64,000 nucleotides of DNA from Mycobacterium kubicae (GTDB lineage Bacteria > Actinomycetota > Actinomycetes > Mycobacteriales > Mycobacteriaceae), in assembly GCF_015689175.1 (NCBI RefSeq), contig NZ_CP065047.1, positions 5,890,001-5,954,000 on the forward strand, given 5' to 3'. Within the stretch, counting starts at the first letter, position 1. Every line of letters starts with the position of its first letter. A program made the translations under genes and the position numbers. Below the pieces are notes generated by a model. That model saw only the letters and a list, made by a program, of their open reading frames with translations. It was not told where the DNA came from and did not search any database. Positions 47,756 to 57,775 of this stretch are shown piece after piece.

Positions 47756-49195
47756 TCAGGCGTTCCCGCGTTCTTTCCACCACTTGAGCAACTCCGCCGT
47801 CGCCTCTTCATTGGACAGCGGCCCACGGTCCAGCCGCAGTTCTTTGAGGAAGCGCCACGCCTCCCCCACCTGCGGGCCCGCCGGGATGTTGAGCAGCTCC
47901 ATGATCTGGTTGCCGTCCAGGTCCGGGCGCACCCGGTTCAGGTCCTCTTGGGCGGCCAGTTCGGCGATCCGCTTTTCGAGCTGGTCGTAGTTGGCGCGCA
48001 GCCGCGCCGCGCGGCGCTGGTTGCGGGTGGTGCAGTCGGCGCGCACCAGCTTGTGCAGCCGGGGCAGCAGCGGCCCGGCGTCGGTGACGTAGCGGCGCAC
48101 CGCCGAATCGGTCCACTTGCCGTCGCCGTAGCCGTGGAACCGCAGGTGCAGATACACCAGCTGGGAGACGTCGTCGACCATCTGCTTGGAGTACTTCAGC
48201 GCCCGCATCCGCTTGCGCACCATTTTGGCGCCGACCACCTCGTGGTGGTGGAAGCTCACCCCGCCGTTGGGTTCGTGTTTACGGGTGGCGGGCTTGCCGA
48301 TGTCGTGCAGCAGCGCCGCCCAGCGCAGCACCAGATCGGGACCCTCGTCCTCGAGCGCGATCGCCTGGCGCAGCACGGTCAGCGAGTGCTGGTAGACGTC
48401 CTTGTGCTGATGGTGTTCGTCGATGGCCATGCGCATGCCGCCGACCTCGGGCAGCACCACTTCGCCCATCCCGGTCTGCACCAGCAGGTCGATGCCGGCG
48501 ACCGGGTCGGCCCCCAGCAGCAGCTTGTCCAGCTCGGCGGCGACCCGTTCGGCGCTGATGCGGGCCAGCTGCGGGGCCATCTCCTCGATCGCCGTCCGGA
48601 CCCGTGGCGCGACCTGAAATTCGAGTTGGGAGACGAACCGCGCCGCGCGCAGCATGCGCAGCGGGTCGTCGCCGAAGGACACCTCCGGCGCGGCGGGGGT
48701 GTCCAGCACCCGGGCCCGCAAGGCCAGCAGGCCGTCGAGCGGATCGAGGAATTCCCCCGGCCCGTTCGGGGTGATCCGCACGGCCATCGCGTTGGCGGTG
48801 AAGTCGCGGCGCACCAGGTCGTCCTCGATGCGGTCGCCGAACTGGACTTCGGGATTGCGCGACACCTGGTCGTAGGTGTCGGCGCGGAAGGTGGTGATCT
48901 CCAGGCGGTATTCGCCTTTGCCGGCGCCGATGGTGCCGAACTCGATGCCGGTGTCCCACAACGCGTCGGCGAACGGCCGCACGATCTTCTGGATCTGCTC
49001 GGGCCGGGCGTCGGTGGTGAAGTCCAGGTCGGGGCTCAGCCGGCCGAGCAATGCGTCGCGCACCGACCCGCCGACCAGATAGAGCTGGTGGCCAGCGGCG
49101 TCGAACGCCGCGCCGACTTCGCTGAGCACGGGCGCGTGCTTTTGCAACGCGCGCGCGGCGGTCAGCAGATCGGCGGTCTGGGCGGGTTCGGCCAC
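47756..49195 (-). CDS. pcnA: CCA tRNA nucleotidyltransferase (PcnA type)
   Basis: This enzyme adds CCA to tRNA 3' ends or belongs to the related poly(A) polymerase group of class II nucleotidyltransferases. The 479-residue protein has the catalytic motif YLVGGSVRDALLG at about residues 40-52 with the metal-binding pair LDFTTDARPE after it. The RNA-binding region follows (RRDFTANAMAVRI; GDDPLRMLRAARF). A C-terminal HD domain shows RWAALLHDIGKPAT. GTG 49195 is the start. The gene is divergent from mutT4 across a spacer with a tandem repeat. Its name follows the M. tuberculosis annotation. Confidence 0.94.
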   Translation of the reverse strand: MAEPAQTADLLTAARALQKHAPVLSEVGAAFDAAGHQLYLVGGSVRDALLGRLSPDLDFTTDARPEQIQKIVRPFADALWDTGIEFGTIGAGKGEYRLEITTFRADTYDQVSRNPEVQFGDRIEDDLVRRDFTANAMAVRITPNGPGEFLDPLDGLLALRARVLDTPAAPEVSFGDDPLRMLRAARFVSQLEFQVAPRVRTAIEEMAPQLARISAERVAAELDKLLLGADPVAGIDLLVQTGMGEVVLPEVGGMRMAIDEHHQHKDVYQHSLTVLRQAIALEDEGPDLVLRWAALLHDIGKPATRKHEPNGGVSFHHHEVVGAKMVRKRMRALKYSKQMVDDVSQLVYLHLRFHGYGDGKWTDSAVRRYVTDAGPLLPRLHKLVRADCTTRNQRRAARLRANYDQLEKRIAELAAQEDLNRVRPDLDGNQIMELLNIPAGPQVGEAWRFLKELRLDRGPLSNEEATAELLKWWKERGNA

Positions 49196-49228
49196 GTTCG
49201 ATCAGCCTAGTCGGGTGAGAAGCGGGAG

Positions 49229-49428
49229 TGCGTCCACGGTTTCCACTGAGCGCCCACGGCGACAATTCCCCCGAATCGCCGCCACCAACGCACACTCACC
49301 GCCCCCAACACACACTCGACACCCAGCGTGCGCCCACGGCTTCCAGGGAGCGCCCACGGCGACAATTCCCCCGAACCGCCGCCACCAACACACACTCACC
49401 GCCCCCAACACACACTCCACACAGAAGC
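49229..49428. repeat. Tandem duplication of a 100-bp unit between pcnA and mutT4
   Basis: Two direct copies with a period of exactly 100 bases (49229-49328 and 49329-49428) are about 93% identical over the first 94 bases. GACAATTCCCCCGAA recurs at 49261 and 49361. Each unit contains GCGCCCACGGC and CACCGCCCCCAACACACACTC. The unit lies between divergent genes. Frames through it are not supported as coding. It is a plain two-copy tandem duplication of spacer DNA. Confidence 0.85.
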
Positions 49429-49494
49429 TGCCGCACGTCGCGCAACCGGCGAGTGCATCCTAAAGACACGCCCGTGCCAGCTAATATCGCTTGG

Positions 49495-50238
49495 GTGTCC
49501 GACGGCGAACAAGCCAAACCACGTCGACGCCGGGGCCGGCGCCGCGGTCGTGGCGGCGCTAGTTCAGCCGAAAATAATACGGACGGCCACGCGACCAAAG
49601 ACGCCACCCCGACTCCCGCGACCGCCAAGGCACGCCGCCCTCGCCCCCGCCGTCGCGGATCCGACAAAATGCGTACTGTGCACGAAACCTCCGCCGGCGG
49701 GCTGGTCATCGACGGGATCGACGGCCCCCGCGACGAACAGGTCGCTGCCCTCATCGGACGCATCGACCGGCGCGGACGCATGCTGTGGTCGCTGCCCAAA
49801 GGGCACATTGAGCAGGGCGAAACCGCAGAACAAACCGCCATCCGTGAGGTCGCCGAAGAAACAGGAATCCGGGGCAGCGTGCTGGCCGCACTCGGACGCA
49901 TCGACTACTGGTTCGTCACCGACGGCCGTCGCGTACACAAGACCGTGCACCACTATCTAATGCGCTTCTCCGGCGGCGAGCTGTCCGACGAGGACCTCGA
50001 AGTCGCCGAGGTGGCCTGGGTGCCGATCCGCGATCTGCCGTCCCGCCTGGCCTACGCCGACGAACGCAAACTGGCCGAAGTGGCCGACGAACTGATCGAC
50101 AAGCTGCAAAGCGACGGCCCCGCCGCGCTGCCCCCGTTACCCCCGAGCGCGCCGCGCCGCCGCCCGCAGACCCACTCGCGCGCCGCCCGACACGCCGACG
50201 GCGCGGGACGGCAGAACGGGCACGGTCCCAAGCCGTGA
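49495..50238 (+). CDS. mutT4: Nudix hydrolase MutT4
   Basis: MutT4 is a Nudix hydrolase of the nucleotide-sanitising group. The 247-residue protein starts with a basic tail ([14 protein letters not shown]). The Nudix domain lies at about residues 60-195 with a perfect box: [20 protein letters not shown] followed by TGI (G-x5-E-x7-REUxEExGU). The C-terminal tail is Pro/Ala-rich. I place the start at GTG 49495, before the conserved [12 protein letters not shown]; longer in-frame starts run through the tandem repeat. The stop overlaps the next start (GTGA), so it leads an operon with the Rv3909-type gene and murJ. Confidence 0.92.
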   Translation: MSDGEQAKPRRRRGRRRGRGGASSAENNTDGHATKDATPTPATAKARRPRPRRRGSDKMRTVHETSAGGLVIDGIDGPRDEQVAALIGRIDRRGRMLWSLPKGHIEQGETAEQTAIREVAEETGIRGSVLAALGRIDYWFVTDGRRVHKTVHHYLMRFSGGELSDEDLEVAEVAWVPIRDLPSRLAYADERKLAEVADELIDKLQSDGPAALPPLPPSAPRRRPQTHSRAARHADGAGRQNGHGPKP

Positions 50239-52640
50239 GTGGGCTGCGCCTGCGCCGCGCCTCGTTGCTGCGCCTGCTCGCGGTGATCGGCATCATCGCC
50301 GGTCTGGACATGGGGCTCACCGTCGCCGCGGCCACCCCGAACGCGACCGCCGGCGAGCCGAGCGCGACGCCGTTCGTTCAGGTGCGCATCGACCAGGTGA
50401 CCCCGGACGTGGTCACCACCACCAGCGATCCCGTCGTCACGGTCAGCGGAATGGTCATCAACATCGGCGACCGCCCGGTCCGCGACGTCATGGTCCGCCT
50501 GGAACACGCCGCCGAGGTCAGCTCCTCGACGGGGTTGCGGACGTCGCTGGACGGCGGCACGGACCAATATGAGGCGGCCGCGGACTTCCTCACGGTGGCC
50601 CCAGAACTGCAACGCGGCCAGCAGGCCGGCTTCACCCTGACCGCGCCGCTGCGCTCGCTGACCAAGCCGTCGCTGGACATCACCAAACCCGGCATCTTCC
50701 CCGTGCTGGTCAACGTCAACGGCACGCCCGACTACGGCGCGCCCGCCCGGCTGGACAACGCCCGGTTCCTGCTGCCCGTGCTCGGCGTGCCTCCGGACAA
50801 AGCCGGTGACATCGAGTCGGTCGTCGCGCCGGAAACCACCAAGCCGGTGTGGATGACGATGCTGTGGCCGCTGGCCGACCGGCCCCGGTTGGCGCCCGGC
50901 GTCCCCGGCGGCACCATCCCGGTCCGCCTCGTCGACGACGACCTGGCCACCTCCCTGTCCACCGGCGGCCGCCTGGACACCTTGCTCAGCGCCGCGGAAT
51001 TCGCCACCAGCCGCGACGTGGACCCCGACGGCAGCGTCGGGCGCGCCCTGTGCCTGGCCGTCGACCCCGACCTGCTGGTCACCGTCAACGCGATGACCGC
51101 CGGCTACGTGGTGTCCAACGCTGCCGACGGCCCCGCCCAGCTACCCGGCACGCCCACCCACCCCGGCACCGGCCAGGCCGCCGCCACCGTCTGGCTCAAC
51201 CGGCTGCGCACGCTGGCGCACCGGACCTGCGTCGCGCCGCTGCCCTACGCCCAAGCCGACCTCGACGCGCTGCAACGGGTCAACGACCCCGGCCTCAACG
51301 CCACCGCCACCGGAACCACCGGCGAGATCGTCGACCGCATCCTGGACGTCGCCTCGGTGCGCGGCGCCACCCTGCTGCCCGACGGCCCGCTGACCGATCG
51401 CACGGTCAATCTGCTCAGCGCCAACGACAGCACGGTCGCCATCGCCGCCGCCGACTTCGCCGCCCACGACGCGCACGCCCTGCCCGAGGCCGGTCCCGCG
51501 CTCAGCGTCAACACCACACCCCGACGGCTGTCCCCGCAGGTGGTCACCGCGCCGTTCGACCCCGCCGTCGGCGCCGCCCTGGCCGCGGCCGGCGCCAGCC
51601 CCGCCGTGCCCACCTACCTGGATTCCACCCTGTCGGTGCGGATCGGGCACGATTCGCACACCGCGCGCCGCCAGGACGCCGTCGGCGCCATGCTGTGGCG
51701 CAGCCTGACCCCGGACGCCGGGCCGCGCACCCAGATCCTGGTGCCGCCAGCGTCGTGGAACCTGCAAGCCGACGACGCCCAAGTCCTGCTGAGCGCGCTG
51801 GCCACCACCATCCACTCCGGACTGGCGGTGCCGCGGCCGCTGCCCGCGGTGATCGCCGAGGCCGCCGCCCGCACCGAAGCCCCGCAACCGCCGGATGCCC
51901 GCGCGCCAGAACGCGGCCGGTTCAACGACAACGTCACCGGCGACATCTCCCACCAGGTGGGCCGGCTGTGGAAATTCACCTCGGCGTTGACCACCGATGA
52001 CCGCACCGGGCTCACCGGCCCGCAGTACACCGCGCCGCTGCGCGAGGACATGCTGCGCGCGCTGAGCCAATCGGTGCCACCCGACACCCGCAACGGCTTG
52101 GCCCAACAACGGCTGGCGGTGGTCGGCACCACGATCAACGACCTGTTCGGCGCGGTGACCATCGTCAACCCCGGCGGCTCCTACACACTGGCCACCGAAC
52201 ACAGCCCCCTGCCGTTGGCCTTGCACAACGGGCTGGCCGTGCCCATCCGGGTGCGGTTGCAGGTCGACGCGCCACCCGGCATGGCGGTCACCGACGTCGG
52301 CCAGGTCGAACTGCCGCCGGGCTACCTGCCGCTGCGGGTGCCCATCGAAGTGAACTTCACCCAGCGCGTCGCCATCGACGTGTCGCTGCGCACTCCGGAC
52401 GGGACGGCGCTGGGCGAACCGGTGCGCCTTTCGGTGCACTCCAACGCCTACGGCAAGGTGCTGTTCGCGATCACCTTGACCGCCGCCGCCGTCCTGGTCA
52501 CCCTGGCCGGACGACGGCTCTGGCACCGCTTCCGCGGCCAACCAGACCCGGCGGACCTGGACCGCCCCGACCCGCACGACGCCATCCCGTATGAGCCACA
52601 TCCGGTAGATCGTCGGGTCGACGAAGAGCAAAACGTATGA
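50235..52640 (+). CDS. Secreted/membrane-anchored DUF6049-type protein (Rv3909 type)
   Basis: This 801-residue protein has an N-terminal signal sequence ([20 protein letters not shown], about 7-26). It has a large extracytoplasmic beta-rich region and one C-terminal transmembrane helix near residues 741-760 ([18 protein letters not shown]), followed by a basic cytosolic tail (RRLWHRFRG). This is the layout of the actinobacterial DUF6049 family, found next to murJ (mviN). The start GTG 50235 overlaps the mutT4 stop and its stop overlaps the murJ start, so the three genes are translationally coupled. A role in peptidoglycan assembly with MurJ is inferred from position only. Confidence 0.88.
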   Translation: MSGLRLRRASLLRLLAVIGIIAGLDMGLTVAAATPNATAGEPSATPFVQVRIDQVTPDVVTTTSDPVVTVSGMVINIGDRPVRDVMVRLEHAAEVSSSTGLRTSLDGGTDQYEAAADFLTVAPELQRGQQAGFTLTAPLRSLTKPSLDITKPGIFPVLVNVNGTPDYGAPARLDNARFLLPVLGVPPDKAGDIESVVAPETTKPVWMTMLWPLADRPRLAPGVPGGTIPVRLVDDDLATSLSTGGRLDTLLSAAEFATSRDVDPDGSVGRALCLAVDPDLLVTVNAMTAGYVVSNAADGPAQLPGTPTHPGTGQAAATVWLNRLRTLAHRTCVAPLPYAQADLDALQRVNDPGLNATATGTTGEIVDRILDVASVRGATLLPDGPLTDRTVNLLSANDSTVAIAAADFAAHDAHALPEAGPALSVNTTPRRLSPQVVTAPFDPAVGAALAAAGASPAVPTYLDSTLSVRIGHDSHTARRQDAVGAMLWRSLTPDAGPRTQILVPPASWNLQADDAQVLLSALATTIHSGLAVPRPLPAVIAEAAARTEAPQPPDARAPERGRFNDNVTGDISHQVGRLWKFTSALTTDDRTGLTGPQYTAPLREDMLRALSQSVPPDTRNGLAQQRLAVVGTTINDLFGAVTIVNPGGSYTLATEHSPLPLALHNGLAVPIRVRLQVDAPPGMAVTDVGQVELPPGYLPLRVPIEVNFTQRVAIDVSLRTPDGTALGEPVRLSVHSNAYGKVLFAITLTAAAVLVTLAGRRLWHRFRGQPDPADLDRPDPHDAIPYEPHPVDRRVDEEQNV

Positions 52641-55600
52641 GCCGCGCGCCCCGGCGGGTGCACTCTCATTCCATGGCACCGCCGCAGCGGCCGCCGCAAC
52701 GCCCGCCCTTGTCACAGCCGCGCGCGCCCCTGCCGGCTCCGGGCCTGCCGCCGCGACCGGGCTGGACCCCGCAGCAAGGCCCGCAGCGCGCCCAGCCCAC
52801 CCGGCACCGCGCCCAAGAACCGGAGATGAGCGACGCCGCGCTGGTGTCGCGGTCCTGGGGGATGGCGTTCGCGACGCTGATCAGCCGGCTGACCGGGTTC
52901 GCCCGCATCGTGCTGCTGGCCGCGATCCTGGGTGCAGCGCTGTCCAGCTCGTTCTCGGTGGCCAACCAGCTGCCCAACCTGATCGCCGCGCTGGTCTTGG
53001 AAGCCACGTTCACCGCGATCTTCGTGCCGGTGCTCACCCGCGCCGAACAGGACGACCCCGATCGCGGTGCGGCGTTCGTGCGCCGCCTGGTCACCCTGGC
53101 GACCACGCTGCTGCTGGTCGCCACGGCGCTGTCTGTCGTTGCCGCGCCGCTTCTGGTGCGGTTGATGCTGGGCCGCGCCCCGCAGGTCAACGAGCCGCTG
53201 ACCACCGCCTTCGCCTACCTGCTGCTGCCGCAGGTGCTGGCCTACGGCCTGTCGTCGGTGTTCATGGCAATCCTCAACACCCGCAACATCTTCGGGCCGC
53301 CGGCGTGGGCGCCGGTGCTCAACAACGTCGTCGCCATCGCCACCCTGGGCGTGTACCTGGCCGTCCCCGGCGAGCTGTCGGTCAACCCGGTCGAGATGGG
53401 CAACACCAAGCTGCTGGTGCTGGGCGTCGGCACCACGCTGGGGGTGTTCGCCCAGACCGGGGTGCTGCTGGTGTCGCTGGGCCGCCAGCGCATCAGCCTG
53501 CGCCCGCTGTGGGGGATCGACGATCGGCTCAAGCGGTTCGGCGCGATGGCCGCTGCGATGGTGCTCTACGTGCTTATCAGCCAACTGGGCCTGGTGGTCG
53601 GCAACCAGATCGCCAGCACCTCCGCCGCGTCGGGTCCGGCGATCTACAACTACACCTGGCTGGTGCTGATGCTGCCGTTCGGCATGATCGGCGTCACCGT
53701 CCTCACGGTGGTGATGCCGCGGCTGAGCCGCAACGCCGCCGCCGACGACATCCCCGCCGTGCTCGCCGACCTGTCGCTGGCCACCCGGCTGACCATGCTC
53801 ACGCTGATCCCGGCGGTGGCGTTCATGACCGTCGCCGGCCCGGCCATCGGGTCGGCGCTGTTCGCCTACGGCCACTTCGGCGACGTCGACGCCGGCTACC
53901 TGGGCGCGGCCATCGCCTTGTCGGCGTTCACGCTCATCCCGTACGCGCTGGTGCTGCTGCAGCTACGCGTCTTCTACGCTCGCGAGCTGCCGTGGACGCC
54001 GATCGTCATCATCATCGTGATCACCAGCGTGAAGATCGCCGGCTCCCTGCTGGCCCCGCATATGACCGCGAACCGCGACCTGGTCGCGGGCTACCTGGGG
54101 CTGGCCAACGGGCTCGGGTTCCTCGCCGGCGCAATCGTCGGTTACTACCTGCTGCGCCGCACCCTCAAGCCCCGCGGTGGCCAGCTCGTCGGGACCCGGG
54201 AAGTGCGCACCGTCCTGGTCACGGTGTCCGCGTCGCTGCTGGCGGGCCTGGTCGCGCACGTGGCCGACCGGTTACTGGGCCTGAGCGAGCTGACCAGCCA
54301 TGCCGGTGGCATGGGTTCGCTGCTGCGGTTGCTGGTGCTGGCGGTGATCATGGTGCCGATCCTGGTTGCGGTGCTGGTCGGCGCGCAGGTGCCCGAAGCG
54401 CAAGCGGCGTGGGACGTCCTCGCGCGCCGGTTCGGTGGCCGCATTCAGCAACCGGCCGCCCGCAAGGTCACTGTGCCGGACCAATCGTCTCGGGGCCGGC
54501 CCGTCACGTACCCTGAGCAGAGGCATTCGTCCCTGCCGGGGGAAAGTGCGGTCCTGGAGCCGATCCGGCGCAGACCTCCGGTAAGCAATGCCGAGACAGG
54601 GAAAGGACCGGAGGTGAGCGAGCGCCCATCGGATAGCGCCTCATCGAACGCTGCGTCGGGCACCGAGGTGTCGCGGCCAGTAGCCGACGACTTCCAGCCC
54701 GACATTCCCGCCGAACCCGACCGCGGCGTCCCGTCGGCGCCGCGCCCGGCCGACCAGCTCAACGGCGACCTGGCACCCGACCCGCGTGGTCCGCTGCCGT
54801 TCGACGCGCCCCGCGAGCGCGGCCCCGAACCCTCGGTCCCCCAAGACGACGTCAACCTGGTGCCGGGCGCCCGCATCGCCAACGGCCGCTATCGTCTGCT
54901 TATCTCCCACGGCGGCACCCAGCACCTGCAGTTCTGGCAGGCCCTGGACACCGCGCTGGACCGGCAGGTCGCGCTGACCTTCGTCGATCCGGACAAGAGG
55001 CTGGCCGACGACGTGGTCCAGGAGATCTTGTCCCGCACGCTGCGGCTGAGCCGGATCGACAAGCCCGGCATCGCCCGGGTGCTCGACGTGGTGCACACCC
55101 GCACCGGCGGCCTGATCGTGGCGGAGTGGATCCGCGGCGGCTCGCTGCAGGAAGTGGCCGACACCTCACCCTCACCCGTGGGCGCCATCCGGGCCATGCA
55201 GTCGCTGGCCGCGGCCGCCGACGCCGCCCACCGCGCCGGGGTCGCGTTGTCGATCGACCACCCCAGCCGGGTCCGGGTGAGCATCGAAGGCGACGTGGTG
55301 CTGGCCTACCCGGCCACCATGCCCGACGCCAACCCGCAAGACGACGTCCGCGGCATCGGCGCCTCCCTGTACGCGCTGCTGGTCAACCGGTGGCCGCTGC
55401 CGGAATCCGGGGTGCGCAGCGGATTGACCCCGGCCGATCGGGACGCTTCGGGCAACCCCGTCGAACCGACCGTCGTCGACCGCGACATTCCGTTCCAGAT
55501 TTCCGCGGTCGCCGTCCGCTCGGTCCAAGAGGACGGCGGGATCCGCAGCGCCTCAACGCTTTTGAACCTGCTGCAGCAGGCCACCGCGGTGGCCGACCGC

Positions 55601-56332
55601 ACCGAGGTGCTCGGTCCCATCGAGGACCTGAAGTCGCCGATCTCCCCGCGCCGCTCCTCCGGGCCCGCCGACGAGGAAGAGGTCCGCGCCCGCCGGCGCC
55701 GCAACCTGCTGATCGGGCTCGGGGCCGGCGCCGCCATCCTGCTGGTCGCCCTGCTGGTGCTGGCGTCGGTCCTCAGCCGCATCTTCGGCGACGTCGGCGG
55801 CAGCCTGAACAAGGACGAACTGGGCCTCAACGCGCCGGGTTCGTCGGCGGCCGGCTCCCCCGCCAGCACGGCGCCGGCCGGCAACGTCGTCAAACCAACC
55901 AAGGCCACGGTGTTCTCCCCCGACGGCGACGCCGACAACCCCGGGCAGGCCGGTCTGGCCATCGACGGTGACCCCACCACGTCGTGGCAGACCGACACCT
56001 ACACCGACAACGCGCCGTTCCCCGGGTTCAAAAGCGGAGTCGGGCTGATGTTGCAGTTGCCCAAACCCACCGTGGTCGGCACCGTCACCATCGACATCTC
56101 CAGCACCGGCACCAAGGTCGAGATCCGCTCGGCGCAGAGCCCCAACCCGTCGAAGCTGGACGACACCACGGTGCTGGCGCCGGCCACCACCCTCAAGCCC
56201 GGGCACAACACGATCGCGGTCAAGACGTCCTCGACCACGTCGAACCTACTGGTGTGGATCTCCACGTTGGGTCAGACCGACGGCAAGAGCCGCGCCGACA
56301 TCTCCGAAATCACCGTGCAAGCCGCATCCTGA
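52637..56332 (+). CDS. murJ: MurJ (MviN) lipid II flippase fused to a pseudokinase and extracellular domain
   Basis: This is the peptidoglycan precursor flippase in its mycobacterial fusion form (1231 residues). A Pro-rich cytosolic N-terminus (about 1-55) precedes 14 transmembrane helices with the MurJ signature near SRLTGFARIVLLAAILGAAL. A cytosolic pseudokinase domain (about 735-985, RYRLLISHGGTQHLQFWQAL) lacks the catalytic HRD and DFG motifs. In M. tuberculosis PknB phosphorylates it and FhaA binds it; the segment ADRTEVLGPI is a candidate site. One more transmembrane helix (NLLIGLGAGAAILLVALLVL, about 1022) leads to a discoidin-like extracellular domain (DGDPTTSWQTDTY). ATG 52637 overlaps the upstream stop. 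Confidence 0.94.
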   Translation: MSRAPRRVHSHSMAPPQRPPQRPPLSQPRAPLPAPGLPPRPGWTPQQGPQRAQPTRHRAQEPEMSDAALVSRSWGMAFATLISRLTGFARIVLLAAILGAALSSSFSVANQLPNLIAALVLEATFTAIFVPVLTRAEQDDPDRGAAFVRRLVTLATTLLLVATALSVVAAPLLVRLMLGRAPQVNEPLTTAFAYLLLPQVLAYGLSSVFMAILNTRNIFGPPAWAPVLNNVVAIATLGVYLAVPGELSVNPVEMGNTKLLVLGVGTTLGVFAQTGVLLVSLGRQRISLRPLWGIDDRLKRFGAMAAAMVLYVLISQLGLVVGNQIASTSAASGPAIYNYTWLVLMLPFGMIGVTVLTVVMPRLSRNAAADDIPAVLADLSLATRLTMLTLIPAVAFMTVAGPAIGSALFAYGHFGDVDAGYLGAAIALSAFTLIPYALVLLQLRVFYARELPWTPIVIIIVITSVKIAGSLLAPHMTANRDLVAGYLGLANGLGFLAGAIVGYYLLRRTLKPRGGQLVGTREVRTVLVTVSASLLAGLVAHVADRLLGLSELTSHAGGMGSLLRLLVLAVIMVPILVAVLVGAQVPEAQAAWDVLARRFGGRIQQPAARKVTVPDQSSRGRPVTYPEQRHSSLPGESAVLEPIRRRPPVSNAETGKGPEVSERPSDSASSNAASGTEVSRPVADDFQPDIPAEPDRGVPSAPRPADQLNGDLAPDPRGPLPFDAPRERGPEPSVPQDDVNLVPGARIANGRYRLLISHGGTQHLQFWQALDTALDRQVALTFVDPDKRLADDVVQEILSRTLRLSRIDKPGIARVLDVVHTRTGGLIVAEWIRGGSLQEVADTSPSPVGAIRAMQSLAAAADAAHRAGVALSIDHPSRVRVSIEGDVVLAYPATMPDANPQDDVRGIGASLYALLVNRWPLPESGVRSGLTPADRDASGNPVEPTVVDRDIPFQISAVAVRSVQEDGGIRSASTLLNLLQQATAVADRTEVLGPIEDLKSPISPRRSSGPADEEEVRARRRRNLLIGLGAGAAILLVALLVLASVLSRIFGDVGGSLNKDELGLNAPGSSAAGSPASTAPAGNVVKPTKATVFSPDGDADNPGQAGLAIDGDPTTSWQTDTYTDNAPFPGFKSGVGLMLQLPKPTVVGTVTIDISSTGTKVEIRSAQSPNPSKLDDTTVLAPATTLKPGHNTIAVKTSSTTSNLLVWISTLGQTDGKSRADISEITVQAAS

Positions 56333-56385
56333 CAACCCGGCAGAGGTGAAGTGCCGCGGCCCCGGTGATTGGTTAGTGTCCGGCC

Positions 56386-56937
56386 GTGGGCTCCGGGGGT
56401 GAGGATCGCAGCGACGCCGAACTGCTGGCCGCGCACGTCGCGGGTGACCGCTACGCCTTCCACCAGCTGTTCTTGCGTCACCACCGGCAACTGCACCGCC
56501 TGGCCCGGCTGACCGCCCGCACCCCCGAAGACGCCGACGACGCGCTGCAAGACGCGATGCTGTCGGCGCACCGCGGCGCCGGCTCCTTCCGCAATGACGC
56601 CGCGGTACGCAGTTGGCTGCACCGCATAGTGCTCAACGCCTGCCTGGACCGGCTGCGGCGCGCCAAGACCCACCCGACCGCCCCGCTCGAAGACGTCCAT
56701 CCCGTCGCCGACCAGACCGGCCGGGTGGAGACGGCGATCCTGGTGCAACGGGCGCTGATGCGGCTTCCGGTCGAGCAGCGCGCGGCGGTGGTGGCCGTCG
56801 ACATGCAGGGCTATTCGATCGCCGACACCGCCGCGCTGCTGGGCGTGCCCGAAGGCACGGTCAAGAGCCGATGCGCCCGCGCCCGCGCGCGGCTGGCGCA
56901 GTTACTGGGCTACTTGAACACCGCCGCCCCGGCATGA
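56386..56937 (+). CDS. sigM: ECF sigma factor SigM
   Basis: SigM is an ECF sigma factor that in M. tuberculosis controls some Esx and surface-lipid genes. The 183-residue protein has region 2 (about 10-75: HHRQLHRLARLTARTPEDAD) and region 4 (about 115-175: LPVEQRAAVVAVDMQGYSIA, then GTVKSRCARARARL). GTG 56386 starts the conserved part; upstream sequence up to the murJ stop (53 bases) is too short for much more. The anti-sigma gene follows after 15 bases. No SnoaL tail is present, in contrast to the other sigma factor in this window. Confidence 0.93.
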   Translation: MGSGGEDRSDAELLAAHVAGDRYAFHQLFLRHHRQLHRLARLTARTPEDADDALQDAMLSAHRGAGSFRNDAAVRSWLHRIVLNACLDRLRRAKTHPTAPLEDVHPVADQTGRVETAILVQRALMRLPVEQRAAVVAVDMQGYSIADTAALLGVPEGTVKSRCARARARLAQLLGYLNTAAPA

Positions 56938-56952
56938 CCGACACTGGGGCGG

Positions 56953-57678
56953 ATGAGTGCAGCCGAGAACGACCCGCCGCTGACGGTTGAGCTGCTGGCC
57001 GACCTGCAAGCCGGACTGCTCGACGACGACACCGCCGCGAACCTGCGCGACCGGATTCGCGCCGACCCCGAGGCCCAGCGCGTACTGCTCAGCCTGCAGC
57101 AGGTGCGCCACGACGTCGCCGCGGTCGGCGCCGATGCGGACTCGGCACCCGAGGTGCCCGCCGCCGTCACCGACAAAGTGTCCGCGGCGCTGCGGAGCGC
57201 CCCCGCTCCCTCGAGCGCGGCGCACGCCGCCCGGCCCCCGCTGCGCCCGGCCCGCATCGCCGCCGGCATCGCCGGACTCGGGGCGCTGGCCGCGGCGATC
57301 GGCGTCGGCACCACCGCCCTATTGCACGAACCGCCGCCCGCCCCGAGCGCACCGACGACCGCCCAGCACATCACCGTGTCCACGCCGCCGGCCACCATCC
57401 CGCTGTCCCCAGCTCAGATTCGGGACCTGCTCAACCGGCGCCCCGACTACGGGCCGCTCAACACCGCCGGGATGCGGGCGTCCTGCCTGGCCGGCCTCGG
57501 CTACCCCACCTCGGTCCAGGTACTGGGCGCCCAGCAGATCGACATCAACGCCCGACCCGGCGTGCTGCTCGTGGTCCCCGGCGATACCCCCGACAGCCTG
57601 GCGGCGTTGGCCGTGGCGTTGAACTGCAGCGCCGCCGACACCGGCCTGCTGGCGAGCACCGTCGTTCCCCGCGCATAA
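56953..57678 (+). CDS. rsmA: Anti-sigma-M factor RsmA
   Basis: RsmA is the membrane anti-sigma factor of SigM (Rv3912 type), distinct from the rRNA methyltransferase of the same name. The 241-residue protein has an N-terminal cytosolic sigma-binding part (about 1-80; LLADLQAGLLDDDTAANLRD). One transmembrane helix follows at about residues 98-120 (ARIAAGIAGLGALAAAIGVG), then a periplasmic domain (about 125-241) with two cysteines. No HxxxCxxC zinc motif is present. ATG 56953 follows GGGGCGG. It lies 15 bases after sigM. Confidence 0.88.
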   Translation: MSAAENDPPLTVELLADLQAGLLDDDTAANLRDRIRADPEAQRVLLSLQQVRHDVAAVGADADSAPEVPAAVTDKVSAALRSAPAPSSAAHAARPPLRPARIAAGIAGLGALAAAIGVGTTALLHEPPPAPSAPTTAQHITVSTPPATIPLSPAQIRDLLNRRPDYGPLNTAGMRASCLAGLGYPTSVQVLGAQQIDINARPGVLLVVPGDTPDSLAALAVALNCSAADTGLLASTVVPRA

Positions 57679-57708
57679 CGGGTATGTCAGTGTGGTGCGA
57701 CACGCAGG

Positions 57709-57734
57709 GGAACACCCGCCCTTACGCTGGCGTT
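57709..57734 (+). promoter_or_regulatory. Predicted SigH-type promoter of trxB-trxC
   Basis: GGAAC (57709-57713) is followed by 17 bases and CGTT (57731-57734). This matches the GGAAC-N17/18-CGTT pattern of SigH promoters, and trxB/trxC belong to the SigH oxidative-stress regulon in M. tuberculosis. A start near 57742 would leave a leader of about 34 bases, with GAAAGG (57765-57770) before ATG 57776. The elements are seen; SigH dependence is inferred. Confidence 0.65.
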
Positions 57735-57775
57735 CGTAGCGATTGGAAAACAATTTCCGAACTCGAAAGGCTCGC

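Noticed and set aside
49229..49428. CRISPR-like array
   Set aside because: There are only two copies of a 100-bp unit without spacers, and no cas genes. It is a tandem duplication.
49228..49494. Long N-terminus for MutT4
   Set aside because: The in-frame extension is translated tandem repeat. The conserved protein starts at GTG 49495.
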